NCBI GenBank assembly: GCA_050732635.1
Contig: JBOHRE010000019.1
Span: 1-44,632 of the forward strand
DNA from: JBOHRE01 sp050732635
Lineage (GTDB): Bacteria; Gemmatimonadota; Gemmatimonadetes; Longimicrobiales; RSA9
Length of the DNA: 44,632 nucleotides
Direction: 5' to 3'
Shown here in pieces: positions 8,701 through 16,394 of this stretch. The translations under genes and the position numbers were made by a program. The notes beneath the pieces were generated by a model that saw only the letters and a list, made by a program, of their open reading frames with translations, did no database searches and was not told where the DNA came from. Numbering within the stretch: the first letter of the stretch is position 1; every line of letters begins with the position of its first letter.

Positions 8701-8862
8701 ACTCGCAACCCGTCCCGACATTCCCGCCGGCCCGATCGCTCTTGCCGGCATGCCGCCGGCCAGAGGTACTGGTGATTGAGCGGCCGCACGACCGCCCATC
8801 CATGTCAGGCCGATGCACAGGGCCGCCGCCAGGCGTGCGCGGCGCGATTGCGTTGGATGCAT
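5797..8862 (-). CDS. Large exported Asp-box (sortilin/VPS10-like) beta-propeller protein
   Basis: The product is 1,021 residues. The ATG at 8862 gives a clean signal peptide (basic RRAR, hydrophobic core, cleavage near AAA-Q29). Upstream in-frame codons encode Arg-rich sequence and are unlikely to be translated. About eleven Asp-box motifs of the form SxDxGxTW are visible, for example SEDGGITW, SVDFGATW, TRDGGDTW, TRDAGDSW, SYDGGRTW, TRDGGVSW and SFDAGQTW. This implies two sequential propellers, as in sortilin-like and xyloglucanase-like proteins. After the propellers come an Ig/FlgD-like segment (FTGTSAPGVNRTTWDLRHDG) and a helical, Arg/Ala/Glu-rich C-terminus of about 150 residues. No glycosidase acid pair can be assigned, so a binding or protein-processing role is as likely as hydrolysis. 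Confidence 0.85.
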   Translation of the reverse strand: MHPTQSRRARLAAALCIGLTWMGGRAAAQSPVPLAGGMPARAIGPAGMSGRVASVDVVVSHPDTIFVGASTGGVWRSEDGGITWTPIFDDQSMLGVGAVAVFQPDPVIVWVGAGEGNPRNSAGVGNGIYKSVDFGATWTHLGLERSERIHRVLTHPSDPGIVYVGAMGPAWSDGEERGVYRTRDGGDTWERVLYVDERTGVADLVMDPRDPNTLFAAMWEFRRWPWFFQSGGPGSGLYVTRDAGDSWTRLTAQDGLPAGDLGRIGVAFARSDPRIVTALIEAERSALVRSYDGGRTWRTLNDEPGIASRPFYYADIRVDPRDANRIYDLSGRLGVSEDEGRTRRTVVPSAKVHGDIHDLWIHPAGVLMINANDGGIAISRNDGQSWRFIENLPVAQFYHIDVDDAVPYNVYGGMQDNGSWLGPSAVWARDGVRNAHWTRIGGGDGFRVLDDPTDEVSGYAMSQGGNLFRFDRARGERKDIRPIPTDPEDTLRFNWNAALAIDPFEPGTIYLGSQYVHRSTNRGDAWHTISPDLTTDDSAKQRQHESGGLTIDATGAENHTTIVTISPSRLEPGMIWVGTDDGNVQLTRDGGVSWTNVGANVPGVPPNTWVPHIEPSTVDSASAFLVFDNHRRGDWTPYVYRTADHGRNWARLPVPDSAGFAHTIAQDLVEPELLFLGTEFGLWISFDAGQTWDRWRHGIPAAPVVSLQIQPREHDLVIGTHGRAAYVLDDIRPLRELARDAALPRLPVHLFEPPHAWLHNQVESPPGYRSTGDAMFAGDNRPVGALLTYSLSTAPAEPPVIEIVDDSARRIREFTGTSAPGVNRTTWDLRHDGVTVAEGGSLPGPAAVPGTYAVRVRVGGAVSETRTLEVRADPRAAVADADRVAKLTASIEALEHGRQGLELLARVRRTAQALTQVTELVDSAGAEPAAELRRTAGVLRERLRVAGDSLDDALGRVRAVYRSLQTSADAPTAAQRTLLERAATALDGARARAEPILSEEVAAFDRRLRRSGIHLLSPSRP

Positions 8863-8894
8863 GTTCGAGACGGACTCGAGAACGGCTCGCATTG

Positions 8895-8933
8895 GATACC
8901 GCCGGCGCGGCGGAGCCGCTGGGGTGCGGTATC
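8895..8933. promoter_or_regulatory. Inverted repeat in a divergent promoter region
   Basis: GATACCGC (8895-8902) and its exact complement GCGGTATC (8926-8933) lie 31 bp apart centre to centre, about three helical turns, in the 103-bp gap between the divergent Asp-box and proline dehydrogenase genes. The right arm overlaps TATCGT (8930-8935), a possible -10 box for the plus-strand gene. The arrangement suits a dimeric regulator, but arms of this length can arise by chance. Confidence 0.35.
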
Positions 8934-8965
8934 GTAGCGACCACCCGACAAGCGCGCAAACCTTG

Positions 8966-9868
8966 ATGCTGCGGCAGACGCTCTTGTGGGCCTCGCGCAA
9001 TGGGTGGCTTTCGCGGCGGTTGCCACGGCAGGCATTCGCGCGGCGTGCGGTGCGACGCTTCATGCCCGGCGAGGAGCTGGCGGACGCGCTGGCGGCCGCG
9101 AGCGAGCTGGAGCGCGAGGGGTGCACGAGCGTGGTCACGGCGCTCGGCGAGAACGTCGCGGACGAAGCCGCTGCGCGGGCGGTTGCGCGCCATTACGAGC
9201 AGGCGCTCGCGCAGATCGTGGCGCAGGATCTGGACTGCGAGCTGTCTGTAAAGCCGACCCACCTCGGGCTGGATCTATCGAAGGAGCTCGCCCAGCAAGC
9301 GCTCACGACGCTGGCGGCGCGTTCAGCGGCAGCTGGACGCACGCTCTGGATCGATATGGAGTCGAGTGCGTATACCGATGCCACGCTCGAGTTGTACCGG
9401 ACGCTGCTCGAGCGAACCGAACGGCTCGGCGTGTGCCTGCAGGCGAACCTCAGGCGGACCGCCGCGGACCTGGCGGCACTGCGGCCGCTCGGTGCAACCG
9501 TGCGGCTGGTGAAGGGTGCATACCTGGAACCGGCGAGCGTCGCCTTCACACGCAAATCCGAGGTGGACACGAGCTATGCGGGACTCGCCGCCCAGCTGCT
9601 CGACGACGGCTGGCGGCGTGTGGCCATTGCCACGCATGACCCCAGGCTCATCGCGACGCTACGCGAGCGCGTACGCGGCCACGCGTCGGCGGAGTTCCAG
9701 ATGCTTTACGGCATCAGGCGTGAGACACAGCGCTCACTGTTGCGCGCCGGTGTGCCGTTACGAGTCCTGATCAGCTACGGTCCCGAATGGTTTCCCTGGT
9801 ATATGCGGCGCCTGGCGGAACGGCCGGCCAACGTTCTCTTTCTGCTACGTTCACTGGTGGCGCGGTGA
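8966..9868 (+). CDS. Proline dehydrogenase (monofunctional, FAD-dependent)
   Basis: The product is 300 residues, the size of the short monofunctional proline dehydrogenases of Gram-positives and Deinococcus-Thermus. It oxidises proline to pyrroline-5-carboxylate and passes electrons to the quinone pool. Diagnostic pieces: DMESSAYTDATLELYR, VRLVKGAYLEP (FAD/substrate region), ATHDPRLI, FQMLYGIR, and YGPEWFPWYMRRLAERPAN near the C-terminus, which holds the conserved Arg pair that binds the proline carboxylate. The ATG at 8966 is the first Met before the helical N-terminus LRQTLLWASR; no strong ribosome binding site is present. The partner P5C dehydrogenase is not in the window. It is divergent from the Asp-box gene and 82 bp upstream of the gamma-glutamyltransferase fusion. 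Confidence 0.93.
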   Translation: MLRQTLLWASRNGWLSRRLPRQAFARRAVRRFMPGEELADALAAASELEREGCTSVVTALGENVADEAAARAVARHYEQALAQIVAQDLDCELSVKPTHLGLDLSKELAQQALTTLAARSAAAGRTLWIDMESSAYTDATLELYRTLLERTERLGVCLQANLRRTAADLAALRPLGATVRLVKGAYLEPASVAFTRKSEVDTSYAGLAAQLLDDGWRRVAIATHDPRLIATLRERVRGHASAEFQMLYGIRRETQRSLLRAGVPLRVLISYGPEWFPWYMRRLAERPANVLFLLRSLVAR

Positions 9869-9950
9869 GTCGCCACGCCCGCAATCGTCGTCGTGAGCAT
9901 TGCTCGAAAATCGTGCGTGCGATGCTCGTGGATCGAACCTGGAAGGTACA

Positions 9951-12770
9951 ATGAGCCACGTTTCAGTCCTGCTCGCGATCGCGCTCACCCAGACGCCTGA
10001 CTCGCTACCGGCCGCGGGCGCTGGTGACGCGGCGCTCGCCGCCGATGGCCGCATCGCGTTTTCGCTCGACGGCGATCTCTGGATCCGCTCGGCGGCCGGT
10101 GATCAATGGCAGGCGGTGACCAGCGGACCGGCACGGGATCTCGAGCCCGCCTGGTCGCCCACTGGTGACTGGCTCTATTTCGCTTCGGATCGAGCCGGGC
10201 AGTTCGATGTCTGGCGGGTGCGCGTGCGCGCGGAGGATGCGATGCTCGAGCCCGAACGAGTCACGGCGCACGAGGCCGCCGAGCGTGAGCCGGCCCTCGC
10301 CGGCGAGGCGCTCGTCTTTGTCCGGGACGACCGCGCCGAGGCGAACATCTGGGTGCGGGAGGCGAACGGCACCGAGCGTCGCCTGATCGCGGAGCGATCG
10401 GTTGCGCCGGCCGCGACGGCGGATGGCACGCGCATCGCCTATGTGCGGCTGAGCGCGGACGGTCGTGAGCTGCGCACGATCGGCATCGATGGCGCAGCGG
10501 ACACCGTCGTGCTGCGCGGCTGGCAGGTCGAGGCACCGGCGTGGTCGCCGGACGGCGAGCGACTGCTCTTCGCGACGCGACGCGGTCGATCGGGCACCTG
10601 GGTCACGGACCGCAGCGGCAGCTACGTCAACCAGGTATCGCCGATACCGGCGGCCGGGACGTGGCCGGGCGCTGGCGGCCGGCTGGTGCTGGTCGAGCTG
10701 CCGCCGGCCGAGGAGGCGTACAACGGCGATCCGGACCGCCTCGGGCCACGCGACGATGCACGCGTCTTCCCGCAGGCTGGACAGGTGTTCACAGTGGCGG
10801 CGCCGGTCCCACCCGATACGGGGAGGCAGCTCGCGGTCGTTGGCGGGCCCGGCCGCTCGGACCGCAACGCGGACGCGTTCGAGCGCATCGGGCAGCGCGT
10901 GCACGACCTGTATTTCAGCGACCGTGCCGCCGCGGCCGCGCAATGGAGCCGGCTGCTCGATGACTATCGGCCGCGCGCGCTGGCGGCACGTGACGATGCC
11001 CGTCTGCGTGAGGTCCTGCACGAGCTCTGGCGTGCGCGCCCGCCGTTGCGTGAGCCCGCGACCGGCCGTGCGGCGATCTCGAGCGCGCATCCGGTGGCGA
11101 CCGAGGCCGGCCTGGAGATTCTACGTCAGGGCGGCAATGCGGTCGACGCGGCGATCGCCGTCTCGTTCGCATTGGGCGTGGTCGAGCCCGACGCCAGCGG
11201 CATCGGCGGTTATGGTCAGATGCTGATCCACCTGCCGGGCATGGCGGAGCCCGAGTTGCTGGAGTTCATGAGCACGGCGCCAGAACGGGCGACGCTGGAC
11301 AACGGCGCGCTGTTGCGCAATGGCTCCTATCCGGATGATGGGCCGGTGCTCGCGAACGTGCCGGGCACGGTCGCCGCGATGTACCGGGCGTGGCAGGATC
11401 ACGGCAGCGGCGACGTGGCCTGGGCGCGGCTGCTGGAGCCCGCGATTCGTGCGGCCGAGCGGGGCTACACGGTCAGCGATGGCCTGGCGACCACGCTGTC
11501 ACGCGAGCGCGAGCACTTCCTCAAGTACGAGGGCAGCCGCGCGCTCTTCTTCCGTGATGGAGCACCGCTGCGCGCCGGTGATACGGTGAAGAATCCGGAC
11601 CTGGCGTGGACCCTGACGCAGCTCGCGGCCGAAGGCGCCGGCGCGCTCTACGGCGGCGAGGTCGGGCGCCGCATGGTGGCCGACCTGCGGGCGCAGGGCA
11701 ATGTGATGCGCATGACCGATCTGATGCGCTACTTCGTGGCGCCGCGCGAGCCCGTCGGCGGCACGTATCGTGGTCACACGCTCTACTCGAGCGCACCGCC
11801 ATCGGCCGGTGGCGCGACACTCATCGCCAAGCTCAATCTGCTCGAGCACCACCTCGAGCCGCGACCGTACGCCGAGGACGCCGCTACACTGCATGCGATG
11901 ATCGAGGCGTGGAAGCTGCAGCCGTCGACGCGCGGCAAGATCGCGGATCCGGGCTTCTGGCCCGTGGACGTCGCATCGGTCGTTGCCAAGGACTCTGCGG
12001 CTGCACGGTGGCGCTGCTTCGACCCGCAGCGCGCGTTTGCACCGGTCGCAGCGGCGGGCGCCGCACTCGACTGCGCCGCGGATGGTACGCCGACCACCTC
12101 GTCCCAACCGGTGGGGCTCGATGCCGGCGCCGTTCAGGAATGCGCCGGCCGATTCGCTGCCGGTCACTGCCACCTGTCGGGCACGACGGCGTTCGTAGTC
12201 GCCGACGCCAGCGGGGCCATCGTGTCGGTCACCCAAACGCTCGGCACCTGGGGCGGCAACTTCTACGTGAGCCCTGGCCTCGGCTTCATCTATAATGACA
12301 AGCTGACGTCGTACGCACTCGAGCCGGAGGCCTACGGTGCGCGTCGGCCGGGAGCGAGGCACGGCAGCTCCATTTCGCCCACGATCATCTTCCGCGGCAC
12401 CGGCGCGACGAAACAACCGCTTGCTGGGATCGGTGCCGCGGGCAACGCCTGGATAACGGCCGCGGTCTACCAGATGGCGGTCGCCATGATCGATTACGGC
12501 CTCGGGCCGCAAGAAACGCTCGAGCAGCCGCGGTTCCTGCCCGTGTCGCGAGCCAGCCCGCTGGGCGGACGAGCGAATGTGGTGTTGATCGAGAGTGGTA
12601 TCGCGCCTCGGGTCATGCGCGAGCTGGAAGCAATCGGTCACGAGCTTCGGCTGATATCGGTCGAGGGGGAGCTGCGTATGGGCTATGGCGCGGCGGTCAA
12701 GCTCGAGGGCGAGCGCGCAATGGCCGGCGGGGATCCGCGCCGCAGCGGGACCGCGGGCGCGATCAACTGA
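9951..12770 (+). CDS. TolB-like propeller fused to gamma-glutamyltransferase
   Basis: The product is 939 residues, against about 580 for ordinary GGT. The ATG at 9951 follows GGAAGG at 9941-9946. Residues 1-22 look like a weak signal peptide. Residues 25-300 are PD40/TolB-like blades (EPAWSPTGDWLYFASDRAG, APAWSPDGERLLFATRRG). Residues 303-370 are helical and resemble the core segment of tricorn-type S41 peptidases (VHDLYF...WSRLLDDYRP). Residues 375-925 are GGT: SSAHPVATEAGLEILRQGG, NAVDAAIAVSFALGVVEP, YNDKL and SSISPTI. The predicted self-cleavage nucleophile is Thr745 in SGTTAF. Family function is transfer or hydrolysis of gamma-glutamyl groups (glutathione and peptides). The usual His after the Thr pair is Ala here, so activity should not be assumed. 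Confidence 0.88.
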   Translation: MSHVSVLLAIALTQTPDSLPAAGAGDAALAADGRIAFSLDGDLWIRSAAGDQWQAVTSGPARDLEPAWSPTGDWLYFASDRAGQFDVWRVRVRAEDAMLEPERVTAHEAAEREPALAGEALVFVRDDRAEANIWVREANGTERRLIAERSVAPAATADGTRIAYVRLSADGRELRTIGIDGAADTVVLRGWQVEAPAWSPDGERLLFATRRGRSGTWVTDRSGSYVNQVSPIPAAGTWPGAGGRLVLVELPPAEEAYNGDPDRLGPRDDARVFPQAGQVFTVAAPVPPDTGRQLAVVGGPGRSDRNADAFERIGQRVHDLYFSDRAAAAAQWSRLLDDYRPRALAARDDARLREVLHELWRARPPLREPATGRAAISSAHPVATEAGLEILRQGGNAVDAAIAVSFALGVVEPDASGIGGYGQMLIHLPGMAEPELLEFMSTAPERATLDNGALLRNGSYPDDGPVLANVPGTVAAMYRAWQDHGSGDVAWARLLEPAIRAAERGYTVSDGLATTLSREREHFLKYEGSRALFFRDGAPLRAGDTVKNPDLAWTLTQLAAEGAGALYGGEVGRRMVADLRAQGNVMRMTDLMRYFVAPREPVGGTYRGHTLYSSAPPSAGGATLIAKLNLLEHHLEPRPYAEDAATLHAMIEAWKLQPSTRGKIADPGFWPVDVASVVAKDSAAARWRCFDPQRAFAPVAAAGAALDCAADGTPTTSSQPVGLDAGAVQECAGRFAAGHCHLSGTTAFVVADASGAIVSVTQTLGTWGGNFYVSPGLGFIYNDKLTSYALEPEAYGARRPGARHGSSISPTIIFRGTGATKQPLAGIGAAGNAWITAAVYQMAVAMIDYGLGPQETLEQPRFLPVSRASPLGGRANVVLIESGIAPRVMRELEAIGHELRLISVEGELRMGYGAAVKLEGERAMAGGDPRRSGTAGAIN

Positions 12771-12815
12771 TCGAGGGGCCGGCCGAGCTCGCCATGCCGG
12801 GCGCGCTCTCTGCAA

Positions 12816-12844
12816 TTGACCGGCGTCGGTTGGAGTCGTAACCT
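12816..12844 (+). promoter_or_regulatory. Sigma70-like promoter for hemE-hemH
   Basis: TTGACC (12816-12821) and TAACCT (12839-12844) are separated by exactly 17 bp. The expected start near 12851 leaves a short leader of about 17 bases before the hemE ATG at 12868. It lies in the 97-bp gap after the GGT fusion, so hemE and hemH probably form their own unit. Confidence 0.6.
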
Positions 12845-12867
12845 GGCGCGCACTCAGACGCCGATCG

Positions 12868-13944
12868 ATGACATCCGCAGATCCCGCTAAACACGAAGCC
12901 GCCGCGCGTCCGACGCCACGCAACGACCGCATCCTGCGCGCATTGCGGCGCGAACCCGTCGATACGACGCCAGTGTGGTTCATGCGTCAGGCAGGACGCT
13001 CGCTGCCGCGCTACCGCGAGGTGCGTACGGAACGTGACATGTTCGATGTCATTCGGGATCCGGAGGCCGCGGCCCGCGTGACCGAGCTGCCTCTGGAGTA
13101 CTACAATGTCGACGCGGCGATCCTGTACAACGATCTGTCAACGCCCTTTCCGGCCGCTGGCTTCGATGTCGAGCTGCGCCGTGGCGTCGGCCCCGTGGTG
13201 CGTAATCCGCTGATGGGCCCGGAGGATCTCGACCGGCTCGAGCCATTCGATGTTCAGGACGCCCTCGGCTTCACGATGGAGCAGATCCGGATCCTGGTCG
13301 CCCGGCTCGACGTGCCGCTGCTCGCGTTTGTCGGTGCGCCGTTCACCATGTGTACGTACCTGGTGGGCGGATCGGGCACGAAGAACGTCGATGAATTGAA
13401 GGCGTTCATGTACGCGTACCCGGACGCGTGGGATCGTCTCGCTACGTACTGGGCAACGCACCAGGCCGAGTACGCTTACTGGCAGTACGTCGCTGGTGCG
13501 GCGGCGGTCCAGGTTTTCGACTCCTGGGCGGGCGCGCTGGCGCCCGACGATTATGCCGAATACGTGCTGCCATACGCGCAGCGTTTGCTCGACCACTGTG
13601 CCGAGCTCGGCGTGCCCACGATCCACTTCGCGACGGGCAATCCGGCCCTGCTGCCGCTCATCGCAGACGCAGGTGGCGACTGCGTCGGCGTGGACTGGCG
13701 GCTGCCGATCGATATGGCGTGGGAGATGATCGGTGAGGAGCGCGCGATCCAGGGCAATCTCGACCCGGCGACGCTGCTGGCCGGCCGCGAGGCTGCCGTG
13801 CCGGGGACGCGTGACATCATGGCGCGGGTGGCTGGTCGAGCCGGGCACATCTTCAATACGGGACACGGCCTGCTTCCTGGAACCGAGCCCGCTGTCGTCC
13901 GCGAGGTCGTGGACCTGGTACACGAGCTCGGCGCCGTACCATGA
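12868..13944 (+). CDS. hemE: Uroporphyrinogen decarboxylase
   Basis: The product is 358 residues, the usual length. It removes four carboxyl groups from uroporphyrinogen III to give coproporphyrinogen III in the cytoplasm. Signatures: PVWFMRQAGRSLPRYREVR (substrate-binding Arg loop), YNDLSTPFPAAGFDVEL, FVGAPFTMCTYLVGGSGTKN, VQVFDSWAG, GNLDPATLLAG and HIFNTGHGLLPGTEP. The ATG at 12868 has no strong Shine-Dalgarno sequence, but the 18 residues before the conserved NDRILRALRRE helix are a normal N-terminal extension. Its TGA overlaps the hemH start as ATGA, so the two genes are translationally coupled. Confidence 0.97.
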   Translation: MTSADPAKHEAAARPTPRNDRILRALRREPVDTTPVWFMRQAGRSLPRYREVRTERDMFDVIRDPEAAARVTELPLEYYNVDAAILYNDLSTPFPAAGFDVELRRGVGPVVRNPLMGPEDLDRLEPFDVQDALGFTMEQIRILVARLDVPLLAFVGAPFTMCTYLVGGSGTKNVDELKAFMYAYPDAWDRLATYWATHQAEYAYWQYVAGAAAVQVFDSWAGALAPDDYAEYVLPYAQRLLDHCAELGVPTIHFATGNPALLPLIADAGGDCVGVDWRLPIDMAWEMIGEERAIQGNLDPATLLAGREAAVPGTRDIMARVAGRAGHIFNTGHGLLPGTEPAVVREVVDLVHELGAVP

Positions 13945-15083
13945 GCGTCGGCCATGCCGGCGGCAACGCGCTGTCGCGGACCGCGGTGCTGCTGCTGAAC
14001 TTCGGTGAGCCAGAGTCGGCGACGCAGGAAGAGGTGGTGCCGTTTCTCGAGCGCATCTTCCTGACCAACGCCGCGCTCGAAGACGGCACCGATCGTGACG
14101 ACGCCCGGCGCCGCAGCCGGCAGCTCGCGGAGCAGCGTGCGCCGACGCTGATCGAAGCATATCGCGCGATCGGTGGTTCGCCGCTCAACCGCCAGGCACG
14201 GGAGCAGGCGTGGGCCCTGGAGGCGGAGCTCCGGCGGCGGCGAGTGGCGGTCCGCGTCGACGTCGCCATGCAGTTCACCGCGCCGCTGATCGGGACGGTG
14301 GTGCGCGAGCTCTGCGCATCGGGTATACGCCGGCTCGTGGCCCTACCGGTGTACCCGCTGTGCGGGCCATCGACGACCGTGGCAGCGCTCGCCGAGCTGG
14401 AACGCGAGGCTGCGGCCATGCACGCCGAGCTGCAGATCCTCGAGATCAGCGGCTGGCACCGCCATCCGGATTACACGAGGCTGCGCGCGGAGGCCATCCG
14501 ACGAGCGGGTAAGGCACATGGATTCGACCTCGGCTCCGGCCGCACGCGCCTCGTCTTCTCCGCTCATGGCACGCCGCGCCAGTACATCGACGCAGGCAGC
14601 CGCTACACGCTGTACGTGCACGACCACTGTCGTGCAGTGGCCGCCGAACTGGGCGTGCCGGACTTCACGCTCGGCTATCAGAATCACCGCAACCGACCCA
14701 TCGCCTGGACGCATCCCGACATCGAGGTGGCCATCCGCGATCTGGGCGAATCCGCGCGCCTGAGCCGAATCACTGAATCCGGCGGTTGGCGTGGCACTGG
14801 CAAAGACGCCGCCGCGGACGCCGTTCTCGTCGACGCCGCGTCCTTTGTGCACGAACAATCGGAGACGCTGGCCGAGCTCGACCACGATCTGCGTGAACGG
14901 ACGGAGGCGGTCGGACTCCGCTTCGGTCGCGTGCCGATCGTCCACGACGACCCGCGGCTCATCGCGGTGCTGGCCGACACCGTCGAAGCGCGCCTGGCGG
15001 CCGATGGCCGGGCCTGCGGCCTCGAACTGCGGCCCTGTCGGTGCCGCGCGGCCGCCCACTGCCTCAATGCGGAGGTGACCTGA
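13941..15083 (+). CDS. hemH: Ferrochelatase with a Cys-rich C-terminus
   Basis: The product is 380 residues. It inserts Fe(II) into a porphyrin (protoporphyrin IX or coproporphyrin III). Conserved elements are LLNFGEPES near the N-terminus, GGSPLNRQ at 78-85, the catalytic His209 in LVFSAHGTP, and Glu308 in FVHEQSETLAELD. The C-terminus carries Cys359, Cys366, Cys368 and Cys374. The C-x6-C-x-C spacing resembles that of [2Fe-2S] ferrochelatases such as the mycobacterial enzyme. A possible internal fourth ligand is Cys141 in YPLCGPSTT, although the human ligand aligns two residues later. It starts within the last codons of hemE. Its stop lies four bases from the stop of the convergent hemY. Confidence 0.95.
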   Translation: MSVGHAGGNALSRTAVLLLNFGEPESATQEEVVPFLERIFLTNAALEDGTDRDDARRRSRQLAEQRAPTLIEAYRAIGGSPLNRQAREQAWALEAELRRRRVAVRVDVAMQFTAPLIGTVVRELCASGIRRLVALPVYPLCGPSTTVAALAELEREAAAMHAELQILEISGWHRHPDYTRLRAEAIRRAGKAHGFDLGSGRTRLVFSAHGTPRQYIDAGSRYTLYVHDHCRAVAAELGVPDFTLGYQNHRNRPIAWTHPDIEVAIRDLGESARLSRITESGGWRGTGKDAAADAVLVDAASFVHEQSETLAELDHDLRERTEAVGLRFGRVPIVHDDPRLIAVLADTVEARLAADGRACGLELRPCRCRAAAHCLNAEVT

Positions 15084-15087
15084 TCGG

Positions 15088-16392
15088 TCAGCGAGTGGCC
15101 GCGAGGCGGGCGGCGAGCGACGTCGCCCGCGCCAGTCGGCCGCCGATGCCGATCCGCGACTCGTAGTTCGTGGCAAGGTGGATACCTTCGGGCAGCGTCA
15201 GGCCCTCGAGCCCGGCCCACGACCGGTCCCAGGCCGGAATCCTCGCTCGCTCCATTCCGATCGCCGTCGCGTCATCGCCAGTCGCGCGCCTGAACTCGTT
15301 GCACGCGACCTCGGCGATCCAGTCGGCCGGCATGTCGTGAATGCTGGGACGCAGCGCACCGCCGAGGAAGGCGGTGAACAGGCGAGCGCGTCCGTTGCCC
15401 GGGCCCAGAGTCGGGTCAGGGCTCGGCGCAACGACGTGGCCGAAGAGACTGTCGTTGAAGGTGACGCCGCGTGTCTCGGTCGGTTCGGCCAGCGAGACCT
15501 GGTAGCCGTACCCGTGCAGCGGGGCGTCGGATTCCAGATAGGCGATCGCCAGAGGGTTGTACCTGAGCTGCGCCAGCCGCTCGGCCGCCGCCGGCGCGGC
15601 GGAGCGGAGCACGCGCGACGCATCGTCCGCCGGGACCGTGAGCACCACCTCACGCGCTGAAATCCGCTCGCCGCCTGCCGTCACGGTGATCCCCGACCCC
15701 GAGACGCGCAGCCCGCTGACGACGCAGCCAAGGCGAACGGCCGCGCGGTGCCGCTCGTAGAGGCGATCGGTCAGCGACTGCATGCCTCGCAGGAAGGAGA
15801 ATGCCCGCGCGGGCTGGCTCCGGCGCCGCAACGCCGCTGCGACCAGGCTGCGATCGCGCAGACCGAGATCCTCGAGCAAGGGCAGTAGCGCGATTCCGGC
15901 CGGCATCTGCGCCGGGTCCGATGCGTACAGGCCGCCGAACAGCGGCCCGAGGAAATGCGCGTACGCCTCCTCGCCCACGCGGCGGCGCAGCACCTGGGCG
16001 GCGCTCGAAGCGGCCTCGGCGCGGCGAACAACAAACGGCTCCGCCAGGAGCCGCAGCTTGCCCCACGTCGACAGCAGGTCCGTTCGCACGAGCTCGCGCG
16101 CCGTCAGCGGCGCGGTCCTGAGGCGCCCGTCCCGGAAGATCAGCAGCGAGAGGTCGGTCGGCGCGAGGAGCAGCTCCTGCTCCAGCCCGATTTCGCCGAC
16201 CAGGTCCCTCAGCGGTGCTGAAAGCCTGCCCCGCTGCGGCCCGGCCTCCAGGACCCTACCTCCGGCCAGCGTACTGCGAATCGCCCCTCCAGCGCGGGTA
16301 CTGGCCTCCAGCACGAGATGCTCGATGTGGCGGTGTTCGAGCGCATGCGCGAGTGCCAGGCCAGTGATCCCGGCCCCGATGATTACGATCAT
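15088..16392 (-). CDS. hemY: Protoporphyrinogen/coproporphyrinogen oxidase (HemY type, FAD)
   Basis: The product is 434 residues. The ATG at 16392 opens directly on the dinucleotide-binding motif MIVIIGAGITGLALA, followed by the acidic end of the FAD fold and LEASTRAGGAIRS. AGPQRGR, the central GSGITVTAGGERISAREVVLTVPADDASRVL, LRYNPLAIAYLE, and the C-terminal FAD-binding IHLATNYESRIGIGGRLA are all typical. It oxidises the porphyrinogen to the porphyrin, using oxygen or a coupled acceptor. The haem order (HemH before or after this step) is not resolved by sequence alone. The gene faces hemH tail to tail. No Shine-Dalgarno sequence is seen; the start region lies beside an 18-bp palindrome. Confidence 0.93.
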   Translation of the reverse strand: MIVIIGAGITGLALAHALEHRHIEHLVLEASTRAGGAIRSTLAGGRVLEAGPQRGRLSAPLRDLVGEIGLEQELLLAPTDLSLLIFRDGRLRTAPLTARELVRTDLLSTWGKLRLLAEPFVVRRAEAASSAAQVLRRRVGEEAYAHFLGPLFGGLYASDPAQMPAGIALLPLLEDLGLRDRSLVAAALRRRSQPARAFSFLRGMQSLTDRLYERHRAAVRLGCVVSGLRVSGSGITVTAGGERISAREVVLTVPADDASRVLRSAAPAAAERLAQLRYNPLAIAYLESDAPLHGYGYQVSLAEPTETRGVTFNDSLFGHVVAPSPDPTLGPGNGRARLFTAFLGGALRPSIHDMPADWIAEVACNEFRRATGDDATAIGMERARIPAWDRSWAGLEGLTLPEGIHLATNYESRIGIGGRLARATSLAARLAATR

Positions 16393-16394
16393 GA

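Noticed and set aside
6175..8775. Long plus-strand open frame (866 codons) across the Asp-box gene
   Set aside because: It is antisense to a well-supported exported protein, is rich in Arg/Asp/His without any motif, and has no start signal; long antisense frames are expected at this G+C content.
8863..9138. Longer N-terminus for the Asp-box protein (92 more residues)
   Set aside because: The added residues are Arg/Ser-rich and overlap the proline dehydrogenase start; the ATG at 8862 gives a proper signal peptide.
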